A stretch of 64,000 nt of DNA from Nonomuraea typhae (GCF_009760925.1 NZ_VRLV01000023.1:1-64000); one strand, 5' to 3'. Counted from the stretch's first letter, positions 1-7,978 are shown. Translations and numbers: made by a program. Notes: generated from the sequence alone by a model not told the origin.

Positions 1-2
1 GC

Positions 3-110
3 ACCCACATCGCTCCCGCGCGCACCCCACCCGGCGCCTTACGCCTTCTGCACGCACGCGTCCTCGCCGAAGATGCCAAAGCCGCAGACAAGATCAAACC
101 CGCGTGTTAA
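3..110 (+). CDS. C-terminal end of an unidentified protein (cut by window start)
   Basis: An open frame runs in from the left edge and stops at a TAA at 108-110. The visible 35 residues include the amphipathic, Ala/Arg-rich stretch ALRLLHARVLAEDAKAADK and end in IKPAC. The composition looks like a real helical C-terminus, but no family can be named from so little sequence. It may be a chance frame in GC-rich DNA. It points toward the leftward CYTH gene, so the two would be convergent. Confidence 0.3.
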   Translation, partial: THIAPARTPPGALRLLHARVLAEDAKAADKIKPAC

Positions 111-150
111 TAATCTGCAGACCCTTAAGCGCGGGAACTCGCAAACGGGT

Positions 151-735
151 CTATGTGCTCGCCGGCGCCGCCCGAACCAGGGAGTCGTAGGTGTCGCTGA
201 CTTGGCGCAGTTGCACCCCTAGGGAGCGGGCAAGCTGGTCGAGTTCGCGCTGCGCCGCCGTACCGGAAGCGCCGTCGGCCACGAGCCGCTCGAACTCCAC
301 GAACAAGCCCGCGTGCTCGACCTCGTCCACGCACAATGCCACCCCGTCCAAGATGGCGGTCCGGCGCCGCTTCACGATCCGCACGGTGGGATAGAAGCCC
401 ATCATGATGATGGCCTGGTGCATCTGAGTGCGGTCGGCCACCTCTGTCTCGTGCTCCAGGCAGGCCATCGCGTTGTCGATCGGCGTCTTCACCGTGAACA
501 GGTGCCGTTCATCCTCGGTGCGCAGACGAGCAAACGTCACGCCGATCTTGCTCTGCCCGTACGTCCAGCCATCCTGTGCAAACGCTTGATCGTCCTGCTT
601 GACAGGTGGCGACAAGACTGCCCCTCGGGCGGCGAGCGCGTGCTCAAGGTCGGCCAGGCTGTCCACCTGGTACTTGACCTCGACCTCTTGCACCCCGCCA
701 GCCACGCTGAACTCCCCTGCCGCGTCCCCAGTCAC
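151..735 (-). CDS. CYTH-domain protein (class IV adenylate cyclase/ThTPase-like)
   Basis: This 194-residue protein carries the CYTH signature ExExK near its N-terminus (EVEVK at residues 17-21), followed by the alternating basic/acidic strands of the triphosphate tunnel (for example HLFTVKTP and CLEHETEVADRT). CYTH enzymes act on triphosphate substrates: class IV adenylate cyclase CyaB makes cAMP, and others hydrolyse thiamine triphosphate or inorganic triphosphate; the sequence does not decide which. The length is typical for a single-domain member. The start is a GTG at 735; there is no good ATG upstream and the SD is weak. It stands alone left of the arsenic island, with convergent or unrelated neighbours. 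Confidence 0.8.
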   Translation of the reverse strand: MTGDAAGEFSVAGGVQEVEVKYQVDSLADLEHALAARGAVLSPPVKQDDQAFAQDGWTYGQSKIGVTFARLRTEDERHLFTVKTPIDNAMACLEHETEVADRTQMHQAIIMMGFYPTVRIVKRRRTAILDGVALCVDEVEHAGLFVEFERLVADGASGTAAQRELDQLARSLGVQLRQVSDTYDSLVRAAPAST

Positions 736-921
736 CCAGCGGATGGTAGCGGCTCCCCCAACGCCCTACCGGCCATACCGCGGAACGTCGAGCGCCTCCA
801 TCCGAGAACTGGCCACACCAGGCAACCAGCGAACGGGGTTGGGCCGCCAGGGCGGTCTCGCAGCTTGTCCCCCGCCCTGAGTGGGCTCCGTTTCGGTGCC
901 TAGGCTGGCGCGATCTTCATG

Positions 922-939
922 AATCGACTATCGTCGATT
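922..939. promoter_or_regulatory. ArsR-type operator dyad before the first arsR
   Basis: A perfect 7-bp inverted repeat, AATCGAC-TATC-GTCGATT, lies immediately upstream of the first arsR and overlaps its possible TTG codon at 938. Position and symmetry fit an autoregulatory ArsR operator; binding is inferred. Confidence 0.6.
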
Positions 940-943
940 GACG

Positions 944-1279
944 ATGAATGAGAACGCCGAGCCACTGGCGCGAGCCGAAGCCGAGGAGTACGCGAGCTGG
1001 TTCAAGGCCCTCGCGGACGCGACTCGCATCCAGATCGTGTCCCTGCTGGCCAGACACCGAAAGCCGATGACGGTGGGCGAGATCGTCGAGAGGTCCGGGG
1101 TGGGCCAGTCCACGGTCTCCCACCATCTGAAGATCCTCGCCGACGTCCGCTTCGTCCTCGTCGAGCGCCAGGGCACCTCCAGCCTGTACCGGATCAACGA
1201 CAACTGCGTGAGCTGCTTCCCCACCGCGGCCGACGTGGTGATGGGCAATCCGGTACCCAACCCGCCCGTCTGTGATTGA
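944..1279 (+). CDS. arsR: ArsR-family arsenic-responsive repressor
   Basis: A winged-helix ArsR/SmtB repressor of about 111 residues, expected to release DNA on binding As(III). The helix-turn-helix is obvious (VGQSTVSHHLKILADVRFV), preceded by the family helix KALADATRIQIVSLLA. The usual CVCDL metal site in helix 3 is absent; cysteines sit instead in the C-terminal NCVSCFP segment, so the sensor site is probably C-terminal. ATG 944 is preferred because TTG 938 falls inside the operator dyad; either way the leader is very short. The next gene begins just after its stop, so arsR and arsM-arsN form an operon. Confidence 0.9.
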   Translation: MNENAEPLARAEAEEYASWFKALADATRIQIVSLLARHRKPMTVGEIVERSGVGQSTVSHHLKILADVRFVLVERQGTSSLYRINDNCVSCFPTAADVVMGNPVPNPPVCD

Positions 1280-1289
1280 GGAGCCCGCG

Positions 1290-2498
1290 ATGGCACATGA
1301 CGAGATCGTTGACCGCTACTCCGGCCTGGCCCGCGCCGCCATGTCCGGCGAGAAGGCCATCGACTGCGGCGCCGATGAGTTCGATAGGGGCCGCTTCGGG
1401 ACCGCAGCCTACGACGACATCTCCGGCCTGCCTGACGGCGCACTGCGCGCGAGCCTGGGCTGCGGCAACCCGGTCGCCGTCGCCGAGCTGCGCGCCGGCG
1501 AGACGGTCTTGGACCTGGGCTCGGGCGGCGGCATCGACGTGCTGCTGTCGGCGCGCAGAGTCGGCCCGTACGGCAAGGCGTATGGACTGGACGCCAGTCC
1601 GGACATGATCCGGCTGGCCCGCCAGAACGCCGCCGGCACACCCAACGCCGAATTCCTGCTCGGCACCATCGAAGCCATCCCCCTGCCCGACCATGCCCTG
1701 GACGTCGTCATCTCCAACTGCGTGATCAACCTGTCCGACGACAAGGGCGCGGTCTTGGCCGAGGTCTTCCGGGTGTTGCGGCCAGGCGGGCGGATGGGGA
1801 TCAGCGACATCGTGACCGATGAGGACGTTGACGCCGCAAGGCGTGCCGCGGCCGAGCAGCGTATCGGCTGTGCGGCCGGCGCTCTCAGCGTCACCGGCTA
1901 TCGCGACGTACTCGCCCGTTCCGGATTCGTCGGCCTGACCATCACCCTCACCGCCGATCACGGGGACGGCGTGCACTCGGCCATCGTCCAGGCGATCAAA
2001 CCTGCCGTCACTCCCGGCCTGGAGATCCGCCCGATGCGGGAGAGCGACGCCGTCCAGGTGCTGGCCATCTACCAGGCCGGGCTGGACACCGGTCAGGCGA
2101 GCTTCGAGACCCTGGCCCCCAGCTGGGAGGGGTTCACCGCGAGCAGGCTGCAGCGCCTGCGTTATGTCGCCGCCGACACCGAGACCGGCGAGGTGGTCGG
2201 CTGGATCGCCGCCTCCCCGGTTTCCACGAGGCCCGTGTATGCGGGTGTCGTCGAGCACAGCGTCTACGTGCACCCGGGCTGCCAGGCCCACGGCATCGGC
2301 CGCGCTCTTCTGACCGCGTTCATCGCCGCAGCCGAGGACGCCGGTGTGTGGACCATCCAGTCGGGCATCTTTCCCGAGAACGCGGCCAGCCTCTCACTCC
2401 ACCAGGCCCTCGGCTTCCGCGTAGTGGGCACCCGGGAGCGCATCGCTCGCCATCACGGCACGTGGCGGGACGTGCTGCTGGTCGAGCGGCGAAGCTGA
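1290..2498 (+). CDS. arsM: ArsM-ArsN fusion: arsenite methyltransferase plus GNAT acetyltransferase
   Basis: A two-domain protein of 402 residues. Residues 1 to about 240 form an As(III) S-adenosylmethionine methyltransferase: SAM motif VLDLGSGGGIDVL near residue 72, and the four expected arsenic-site cysteines (DCGADE, LGCGNP, SNCVINLS, RIGCAAGA). From about residue 243 (LEIRPMRESDA) a GNAT domain follows, with acetyl-CoA loop CQAHGIGRALL near 330, resembling ArsN1 enzymes that acetylate arsinothricin or phosphinothricin. The fusion would methylate inorganic arsenite and detoxify an organoarsenical antibiotic. ATG 1290 is chosen for the GAGGAG seven bases upstream; GTG 1272 overlaps arsR and lacks an SD. 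The acetyltransferase substrate is inferred from family, not shown. Confidence 0.88.
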   Translation: MAHDEIVDRYSGLARAAMSGEKAIDCGADEFDRGRFGTAAYDDISGLPDGALRASLGCGNPVAVAELRAGETVLDLGSGGGIDVLLSARRVGPYGKAYGLDASPDMIRLARQNAAGTPNAEFLLGTIEAIPLPDHALDVVISNCVINLSDDKGAVLAEVFRVLRPGGRMGISDIVTDEDVDAARRAAAEQRIGCAAGALSVTGYRDVLARSGFVGLTITLTADHGDGVHSAIVQAIKPAVTPGLEIRPMRESDAVQVLAIYQAGLDTGQASFETLAPSWEGFTASRLQRLRYVAADTETGEVVGWIAASPVSTRPVYAGVVEHSVYVHPGCQAHGIGRALLTAFIAAAEDAGVWTIQSGIFPENAASLSLHQALGFRVVGTRERIARHHGTWRDVLLVERRS

Positions 2499-2536
2499 GA
2501 CGGCACCGGGAGTTCACCTGCCGTTCGCTCACCCAT

Positions 2537-2559
2537 ACATCGATGGATGTCAATATCGA
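2537..2559. promoter_or_regulatory. ArsR-type operator before arsC
   Basis: The spacer before arsC contains ACAT-CGATGG-ATGT (2537-2550), overlapping the box ATGTCAATAT (2547-2556). The same ten-base box recurs at 3244-3253 before the second arsR, which supports a shared operator. Confidence 0.5.
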
Positions 2560-2588
2560 GGTCCGTCGATACCTCATGGAGCGAACCG

Positions 2589-3239
2589 ATGCCCGACACC
2601 TACAGGCGCGACGACCTCACCATCGACCAGCACCTCGCGCTGACCACGGCCGCGCGCAGGCTGGGTGACGAGTTCACCGGCACCTTCGGCACCGAGACGA
2701 TCGAGCGGTTCCTGCACACCAGCTACGACCAGTTCGCCGACAAGGCGGCCATCGTCACCTTCCTGCCGCTGCTCGCGGAGCGGTTCGCCCGCCAGCGCCT
2801 GCACGCCCTGGCCCGCGTCGAAGGCCATGGCGACGACCGCCCGATCGTGCTGTTCCTGTGCGTGCACAACGCCGGGCGCTCGCAGATGGCCCTCGGGTTC
2901 TTCCGGGAACTGGCCGGTGAGCACGCGGTCGCCTGGTCGGGCGGCTCCGAATTCGCCACCGAGATCAACCCGGCCGCGGTCGCGAGCATGGCCGAGCGCG
3001 GCATCGACATCTCCAAGGAGTTCCCGAAGCCGTGGACGGAGGAGATCGTCCGCGCCGCCGACGTGGTGGTGACCATGGGTTGCGGCGACGCCTGCCCCGT
3101 CTACCCCGGCAAGCGCTACCTGGACTGGGAGCTCGACGACCCGGCCGGGCTCGCGGCCGAGGACGTGCGCCCGATCCGCGATGAGATCGAGCGCCGGGTC
3201 CGCACCCTGCTGACGAAGCTGGAGGTCCCTCTCTCATAG
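2589..3239 (+). CDS. arsC: Arsenate reductase (LMW-phosphatase fold) with N-terminal three-helix domain
   Basis: This 216-residue protein reduces arsenate to arsenite, supplying the substrate for efflux and methylation. Residues 1-80 are an all-helical domain (LAERFARQRLHALARVEG) found in actinobacterial arsenate reductases. The catalytic part follows, with P-loop CVHNAGRS (Cys near residue 91) and the resolving-cysteine segment MGCGDACPVYPGKRY. The actinobacterial electron donor is expected to be thioredoxin or mycothiol/mycoredoxin; the sequence does not settle this. ATG 2589 has a GGAG upstream; an in-frame start at 2547 lies inside the operator. It has its own promoter-like spacer after arsM-arsN. 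Confidence 0.92.
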   Translation: MPDTYRRDDLTIDQHLALTTAARRLGDEFTGTFGTETIERFLHTSYDQFADKAAIVTFLPLLAERFARQRLHALARVEGHGDDRPIVLFLCVHNAGRSQMALGFFRELAGEHAVAWSGGSEFATEINPAAVASMAERGIDISKEFPKPWTEEIVRAADVVVTMGCGDACPVYPGKRYLDWELDDPAGLAAEDVRPIRDEIERRVRTLLTKLEVPLS

Positions 3240-3273
3240 ACATATGTCAATATAGATAGAGACCGATGTCTAT
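3236..3273. promoter_or_regulatory. ArsR-type operator before arsR-acr3
   Basis: The spacer carries an 8-bp inverted repeat, ATAGACAT (3236-3243) and ATGTCTAT (3266-3273), with a perfect inner palindrome GACATATGTC (3239-3248) and the box ATGTCAATAT (3244-3253). It directly precedes the SD (GGAGGA) of the second arsR, so autoregulation of arsR-acr3-arsC is likely. Confidence 0.65.
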
Positions 3274-3285
3274 GGAGGAGGATTT

Positions 3286-3627
3286 ATGGAGCTGCTGCAG
3301 CTCCTGGAGTGCAGCCCGCCGCTGGCGCGCGAGCCGCTGGACGCTGAGCAGGCAGCGGGTGTCGCCCGCGTCTTCAAGGCGCTCGGCGATCCGGTACGGC
3401 TGCGCATCCTGTCGATCGTCGCCAGCAGGGAAGGCGGCGAGGTGTGCGTGTGCGACATCACCGATGCCTTCGAGCTGTCCCAGCCGACCATCAGCCATCA
3501 CCTCAAAGTGCTCAAGGACGTCGGCCTGCTCACCTCCGAGCGGCGCGCCTCCTGGGTGTACTACCGCCTCGTCCCCGACACGCTCAACGAGCTGTCGGCG
3601 CTGCTCAACACACCCGCCACGGTCTGA
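3286..3627 (+). CDS. arsR: ArsR-family repressor of the acr3 operon
   Basis: A 113-residue ArsR/SmtB repressor with the classical As(III) site VCVCDIT in helix 3 and the HTH LSQPTISHHLKVLKDVGLL, followed by wing SWVYYRLVP. It also has a Cys at residue 9. The start has a strong GGAGGA SD and sits under a dyad at 3236-3273. Ten bases separate its stop from acr3, so it leads the operon arsR-acr3-arsC. It differs from the other ArsR copies here in the N-terminus, so each probably controls its own unit. Confidence 0.93.
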   Translation: MELLQLLECSPPLAREPLDAEQAAGVARVFKALGDPVRLRILSIVASREGGEVCVCDITDAFELSQPTISHHLKVLKDVGLLTSERRASWVYYRLVPDTLNELSALLNTPATV

Positions 3628-3637
3628 GGGAAGCTCG

Positions 3638-4717
3638 ATGTCCTCTACGCACGTCTCGACCAAGAATCCGGCCGTGATCGCCGGGCTGTCCACGCTGGAT
3701 AGGTTTCTGCCGGTGTGGATCGGCGCCGCGATGGTCGCCGGATTGCTGCTCGGCCGCTGGGTACCCGGGCTGAATACTGCGCTGGAAGCGGTGAAGATCG
3801 GGGAGATCTCGCTGCCGATCGCGCTTGGCCTGCTGTTGATGATGTATCCCGTGCTGGCCAAGGTCCGCTACGACCGCCTCGACACCGTCACCGGCGACCG
3901 CCGCCTGCTCCTCTCCTCACTGGTCCTGAACTGGGTCGTCGGACCCGCCCTGATGTTCGCCCTGGCCTGGGCGCTGCTGCCGGACCTGCCCGAGTACCGC
4001 ACCGGCCTGATCATCGTCGGCCTGGCCCGCTGCATCGCCATGGTCCTCATCTGGAACGACCTGGCCTGCGGAAACCGTGAAGCCGCCGCCGTCCTGGTCG
4101 CCCTCAACTCGATCTTCCAGGTGATCGCCTTCGGCCTGCTCGGCTGGTTCTACCTGGAACTGCTGCCCGGATGGCTCGGGCTGTCGCAGTCGACCCTGGA
4201 CGTCTCGGCCTGGGACATCGCCCAGTACGTGCTCATCTTCCTCGGCATCCCGCTGGCCGCTGGCTACCTGTCCCGCAAGCTGGGCGAGCGAGCCAGGGGA
4301 CGGGAATGGTACGAGACGCGGTTCCTGCCGAAGATCGGCCCCATCGCGCTGTACGGCCTGCTGTTCACCATCGTCATCCTGTTCGCCCTCCAGGGCCACA
4401 CCATCAGCGAACGCCCGCTGGATGTGGCCCGCATCGCACTGCCCCTGCTGGCCTACTTCTTCCTCATGTGGGGCGGCTCGTTCCTGGCCGGGCGAGCGAT
4501 CGGCCTGCCGTACGACAGGACCACGACCCTCGCCTTCACCGCCGCCGGCAACAACTTCGAGCTGGCCATCGCCGTAGCCGTCGGCGTCTTCGGCGTCACC
4601 TCCGGACAGGCGCTGGCCGGCGTGGTCGGCCCGCTCATCGAAGTGCCCGTCCTGGTGGCTCTCGTCTACGTCAGCCTCTGGGGCCGCAAGATGTTCAAGG
4701 AGCCTGTTGATGCCTAG
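3638..4717 (+). CDS. acr3: Acr3 arsenite efflux permease
   Basis: A 359-residue integral membrane protein of the BART superfamily, predicted to export As(OH)3 using the proton motive force. About ten hydrophobic segments are visible. Family hallmarks include the membrane Cys in GLARCIAMVLIWNDLACG and the AGNNFELAIAVAVGVFG motif near the C-terminus. ATG 3638 follows GAGGGA. The 3' end overlaps the next arsenate reductase by eight bases (its SD AAGGAG lies inside acr3), so exporter and reductase are made together. Length and motifs are normal; it is the only arsenite-specific pump in the island. Confidence 0.95.
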   Translation: MSSTHVSTKNPAVIAGLSTLDRFLPVWIGAAMVAGLLLGRWVPGLNTALEAVKIGEISLPIALGLLLMMYPVLAKVRYDRLDTVTGDRRLLLSSLVLNWVVGPALMFALAWALLPDLPEYRTGLIIVGLARCIAMVLIWNDLACGNREAAAVLVALNSIFQVIAFGLLGWFYLELLPGWLGLSQSTLDVSAWDIAQYVLIFLGIPLAAGYLSRKLGERARGREWYETRFLPKIGPIALYGLLFTIVILFALQGHTISERPLDVARIALPLLAYFFLMWGGSFLAGRAIGLPYDRTTTLAFTAAGNNFELAIAVAVGVFGVTSGQALAGVVGPLIEVPVLVALVYVSLWGRKMFKEPVDA

Positions 4718-5102
4718 CGTTCTCTTCGTCTGCGTGCACAACGCCGGACGTTCCCAGATGGCCGCCGGATGGCTGAAGCACCTGGCCGGGGACCAGATCG
4801 AGGTGCGCTCCGCAGGGTCCGCGCCGGCCGATCAGATCAACCCGGTCGCCGTCGAGGCCATGCGCGAGGCAGGCATCGACATCACCGAGGAGCAGCCCAA
4901 GGTGCTCACCGCGGACGCGGTGCAAGCCTCCGACGTGGTGATCACCATGGGCTGCGGCGACGCCTGCCCGATCTTTCCCGGCAAGCGGTATGAGGACTGG
5001 AAGCTCGACGACCCCGCCGGGCAGGGAATCGAGGCCGTGCGCCCGATCAGGGATGAGATTCGCACGCGTATCGAGAAGCTGATTCACGAGCTCACCGACT
5101 GA
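4710..5102 (+). CDS. arsC: Arsenate reductase (single-domain LMW-phosphatase type)
   Basis: A compact 130-residue arsenate reductase: catalytic P-loop CVHNAGRS begins at residue 8, followed by the second redox segment MGCGDACPIFPGKRY and a C-terminal helix. It lacks the N-terminal helical domain of the arsC at 2589, so the island encodes two different architectures. ATG 4710 lies within the end of acr3 with an AAGGAG SD, indicating translational coupling. The pair would convert arsenate to arsenite and immediately export it. Electron donor not decided by sequence. Confidence 0.93.
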   Translation: MPSVLFVCVHNAGRSQMAAGWLKHLAGDQIEVRSAGSAPADQINPVAVEAMREAGIDITEEQPKVLTADAVQASDVVITMGCGDACPIFPGKRYEDWKLDDPAGQGIEAVRPIRDEIRTRIEKLIHELTD

Positions 5103-5105
5103 CGA

Positions 5106-6488
5106 ATGGGCCCTCTCAGGGATGATCAGGGCGCTTACGCTGTCGAAAACCCCCGTTCATCATGCGTTCAGACCAGGGAGGAACTGCTGGCCCTGCCCGC
5201 AGGCTTCTCCTACCTCGTGCTCGGCCAGACCGGCACCCCGATGACCGACGGGATCGCGACTCCCATCGCCCACGACGGCATGGCGGCCTTCCCCGGCAAG
5301 CGGCGGCACACGGTCCGGCTGATCCGCAACCACGAGGTCCGCACGACTCCGGGATCACCGACCGGCCGGGTGCACGTGCCCGGCTCGCGCCGCTACGACG
5401 AACTCGGCGTGGCCGGCACCACCACCCTGGAAGTGGACCTGCGCAGCGGCGAGGTGCTGGAGCACTTCATCAGCTTCAACGGCACCATCGTCAACTGCGC
5501 CGGCGGCAAGATGCTCCACGACCGCGGCTGGCTGACCTGCGAAGAGACCACCGCCGGGCCCAGCCAGGGCTGGCAGCGCAAGCACGGCTACATCTTCGAG
5601 GTGCCACTGGACGGGCCCAGGCCGGGCAAACCCGCACCGTCGATGCCGCTCACCGCGATGGGCCGCTTCTCTCACGAGGCCGTCGCGGTCGACCCGCGTA
5701 CCGGATACGTCTACGAGACCGAGGACGACTCCGGCAAGCCCGACGGCTTCTACCGCTTCCGCCCGAACGACCCACGCCATCTGGCCAAGGGCGGCGTACT
5801 GGAAATGCTCAAGGTCAGGGGCACCGACAACTACGACTGCCGCGAAGGCCAGACGATGGGCGCCCGCCTGACGGTGGACTGGGTCGTCATCAACCAGCCC
5901 GACCCCAACCTGGAGAACGGCACCCCCACCTGCACCCAGCAAGGCCTGGCCAAGGGCGGCGCGAAGTTCAACCGGCTCGAAGGCTGCTGGTACGGCGGCG
6001 GCAGCATCTTCTTCAGCTCCACCAGCGGCGGCGACGCCAAGAACGGCGACGCCCCCAACGCCGACGGCTACCGCGAGGGCTACGGCCAGATCTGGCAGCT
6101 CATCCCCGGCCGCCGCCACCGCGACGACGTCCTCGTCCTGGTCTATGAGTCACCCGGCCGCAAAGAACTCGACTCCCCCGACAACCTCACCTTCACCCCG
6201 CGCGGCGGCATCGTCTTGTGCGAGGACGACGCCTCCGCCGTCGACGCCGACCCACACCCGCTGGCCCCGGGACTGGACAACGTCAACCGGCTCATCGGCC
6301 TCGACCCCCGCGGCGGACAGCCGTTCGAGTTCGCCGTGAACATCACCGACGACAGCGAGTTCGCCGGAGCCTGCTTCAGCCCCGACGGGTCGGTCATGTT
6401 CGTCAACACCCTCGGCCACACCGCCGCACTGGACCCGCCCGGGCGCACCTACGCCATCCGCGGGCCGTGGCGGCGCGGCCCGCTGTAG
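5106..6488 (+). CDS. PhoX-like (DUF839) phosphatase, apparently without a Tat signal
   Basis: This 460-residue protein matches PhoX/DUF839 metal-dependent phosphatases: LALPAGFSYLVLGQTG, HDGMAAFPG, IRNHEV, and later ETEDDSGKPDGFYRF and SPDGSVMFVN. PhoX enzymes are normally exported by Tat and release phosphate from phosphoesters. Here the N-terminus is only MGPLRDDQGAYAV and has no twin-arginine signal or hydrophobic segment, so either the protein is cytoplasmic or the signal-encoding 5' end was lost when it joined the ars operon. It starts four bases after the arsC stop. Its role beside arsenic genes is probably linked to phosphate/arsenate competition; that is inference. Confidence 0.82.
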   Translation: MGPLRDDQGAYAVENPRSSCVQTREELLALPAGFSYLVLGQTGTPMTDGIATPIAHDGMAAFPGKRRHTVRLIRNHEVRTTPGSPTGRVHVPGSRRYDELGVAGTTTLEVDLRSGEVLEHFISFNGTIVNCAGGKMLHDRGWLTCEETTAGPSQGWQRKHGYIFEVPLDGPRPGKPAPSMPLTAMGRFSHEAVAVDPRTGYVYETEDDSGKPDGFYRFRPNDPRHLAKGGVLEMLKVRGTDNYDCREGQTMGARLTVDWVVINQPDPNLENGTPTCTQQGLAKGGAKFNRLEGCWYGGGSIFFSSTSGGDAKNGDAPNADGYREGYGQIWQLIPGRRHRDDVLVLVYESPGRKELDSPDNLTFTPRGGIVLCEDDASAVDADPHPLAPGLDNVNRLIGLDPRGGQPFEFAVNITDDSEFAGACFSPDGSVMFVNTLGHTAALDPPGRTYAIRGPWRRGPL

Positions 6489-6489
6489 G

Positions 6490-6804
6490 TCACAATCGCA
6501 GCCCGGCGGCGCCTCTTGCGGCCGGGCTGCGGGACAGCGGTAGCCGTTCGAAAGGCGGGTTCCACCGCGCCCCTATCTCGTTGCGGGCATCCTCGAAGTC
6601 GAAGGCCGCGCTGATGTCGCAGACGCACGCCTCGCCGTCGGCGTGGGCCAGCACGAGGCTGAGGATCTGCAGACGTACAGGGTCGGCCACGGCCTTCAGT
6701 CTCCTGGCCGGCTCCGCAGCGGCATGCGAGGGCATCGGCGGGCCGGGGGCGGGGCCGAGGCAGCTGTTGTCAGAGGACAGGAGAGGAAGCCGCTGTCCAC
6801 GCAT
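6490..6804 (-). pseudogene. Truncated arsR remnant without DNA-recognition helix
   Basis: The frame begins like an ArsR: ARRLKAVADPVRLQILSLVLAHADGEACVCDISAAFD (as separate motifs AVADPVRLQIL and EACVCDIS), with the As(III) site intact. After AAFD the sequence switches to an unrelated tail ending RGAAGLRL, exactly where the TQPTISHHLK recognition helix should follow. A product could still bind metal or dimerise but not DNA. A dyad at 6803-6818 sits at its start codon. It is most simply a rearrangement product at the edge of the scarred region 6.5-8.8 kb. Confidence 0.75.
6497..6531. terminator. Hairpin terminator after the rightward ars operon
   Basis: An 11-bp perfect stem, CGCAGCCCGGC and GCCGGGCTGCG, with a 13-nt loop lies just past the PhoX stop. 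There is no U-tract, as is common in actinomycetes. It also covers the 3' end of the leftward arsR remnant, so it may work in both directions. Confidence 0.7.
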
Positions 6805-6818
6805 AGACACGCATCTAT
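6803..6818. promoter_or_regulatory. ArsR-type dyad near the arsR remnant
   Basis: ATAGA-CACGCA-TCTAT is a perfect 5-bp inverted repeat with six-base spacing, the same layout as the dyad at 14623-14638. It overlaps the start of the broken arsR and lies 25 bases past the end of the intact one. Confidence 0.5.
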
Positions 6819-6842
6819 TTTTATGGATGTCGATGTGAAAAG

Positions 6843-7187
6843 CTAGGGAAGCAGGCCCCGTAGCTCGTCGAGGCGTTCCGGCACGAGTGAGTACCACGCC
6901 CACTTCCCTCGTCGTTCGCGGGTCAGCAGGCCGACGTCGACAAGGATCTTGAGGTGGTGGCTGACGGTCGGCTGTGTGAGCCCTAGCGGCGCGGTCAGAT
7001 CGCACACGCACGCCTCGCCTGCCGCGCTTCCGATGATCATGCTCAGCAGCTGGAGCCGGGTGGGATCGGCGACCGCTTTCAAAGCGCCGGCGAGATGCTC
7101 GGCCTGGGATCGCGACAGCGGCTCGGCCACGACGAGAGTGTGGCAGTCGCCGTCTCCGTTGACCACTTTCTGGGCGATCGACGGCAT
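6843..7187 (-). CDS. arsR: ArsR-family repressor
   Basis: An intact 114-residue ArsR: KAVADPTRLQLLSMI, metal site EACVCDLT, recognition helix LTQPTVSHHLKILVDVGLL, and wing RRGKWAWYSLVPERLD. ATG 7187 is used; the first 109 bases of the gene are shared, in another frame, with the 3' end of the response-regulator gene on the same strand, so the two are almost certainly co-transcribed and coupled. Its neighbours downstream are only the arsR remnant and the dyad at 6803-6818, so its targets may lie elsewhere in the island. Confidence 0.88.
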   Translation of the reverse strand: MPSIAQKVVNGDGDCHTLVVAEPLSRSQAEHLAGALKAVADPTRLQLLSMIIGSAAGEACVCDLTAPLGLTQPTVSHHLKILVDVGLLTRERRGKWAWYSLVPERLDELRGLLP

Positions 7188-7972
7188 CTCGTCATGGTCC
7201 ACGGCATCAGTGTACGGAGCACGAGAGTCCGGCGAGATCTCGGTGGGCCCCTGCGCCAGTCGCTGCCGGGGGCGGCGATCCGATAGCCGAGTCCTCTCAC
7301 GGTGCGGATGATCGCCGGGATCTTGTCGTCGTCGCCGATCCTGGTGCGCAGCCGCTTGATGTGCACGGAGATCGTGTTGTGCGGTGGCGCGATGCGGCTG
7401 TTCCAGACGTGGCGGGCGATCTCCTGCTTGGTGACCACCCGGCCGACGTTGCGCATCAGGTAGTGCAGGAGCTCGAGCTCGCGCAGTGGAACGTGGACGA
7501 CCTCCCCCCGGACCCGGACGGTGTGCGCGACGTTGTTGAGTTCGATGTCGCCGACCGTCAGCGGGCCGTGCGCGGTGCCGTGGGTGGCCTGGATCAGCGG
7601 GAGCAGTTCCTGGCTCCGGTACGGCTTGGCCACGCAGGCCGTGGCCCCGGCTTCCAGCCCTTGCAGCATGATCTCGGCGTCCTCGGGACCCGCGCCGAGG
7701 ATGATGGGCAGGTCGCACAGGGCCCGCCGGACCGTCCTGATCACGGTGGCGGCATCGATGCCGGGCAGGCGGGCGCTGACCAGGAGCAGATCGGGGCGTG
7801 TGGAGCCGACACGGATCAGCGCGTCGGCGCCGTCGCTGGCCTTGATGACGAAGATGCCGTCGAGCCCGATCAGATCGGCTTCGGGGTCGGCGACTCCCGG
7901 TGCCACCTGGTCCTCTGCCGGCTGATCAGGCATCGGCGCCGGCGTCGCGTCGCTCACCTTCGGCCGCCCCAT
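7079..7972 (-). CDS. Atypical OmpR/PhoB-type response regulator
   Basis: About 297 residues: a receiver-like domain followed by a clear winged-helix output domain (ELELLHYLMRNVGRVVTKQEIARHVW, then NTISVHIKRLRTRIGDD and IIRTVRGLGYRI). The receiver is degenerate: the expected phospho-Asp strand reads RPDLLLVSARLPG, with Ser in place of Asp, although the later Lys (CVAKPY) is kept. It may therefore act independently of phosphorylation. After RIAAP the frame runs about 60 residues further, overlapping arsR by 109 bases; that low-complexity Arg/Ser tail suggests an older stop was lost. No sensor kinase is adjacent. PhoB-like identity would fit the neighbouring pstB and PhoX remnants. Confidence 0.75.
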   Translation of the reverse strand: MGRPKVSDATPAPMPDQPAEDQVAPGVADPEADLIGLDGIFVIKASDGADALIRVGSTRPDLLLVSARLPGIDAATVIRTVRRALCDLPIILGAGPEDAEIMLQGLEAGATACVAKPYRSQELLPLIQATHGTAHGPLTVGDIELNNVAHTVRVRGEVVHVPLRELELLHYLMRNVGRVVTKQEIARHVWNSRIAPPHNTISVHIKRLRTRIGDDDKIPAIIRTVRGLGYRIAAPGSDWRRGPPRSRRTLVLRTLMPWTMTRCRRSPRKWSTETATATLSSWPSRCRDPRPSISPAL

Positions 7973-7978
7973 CGGTGA

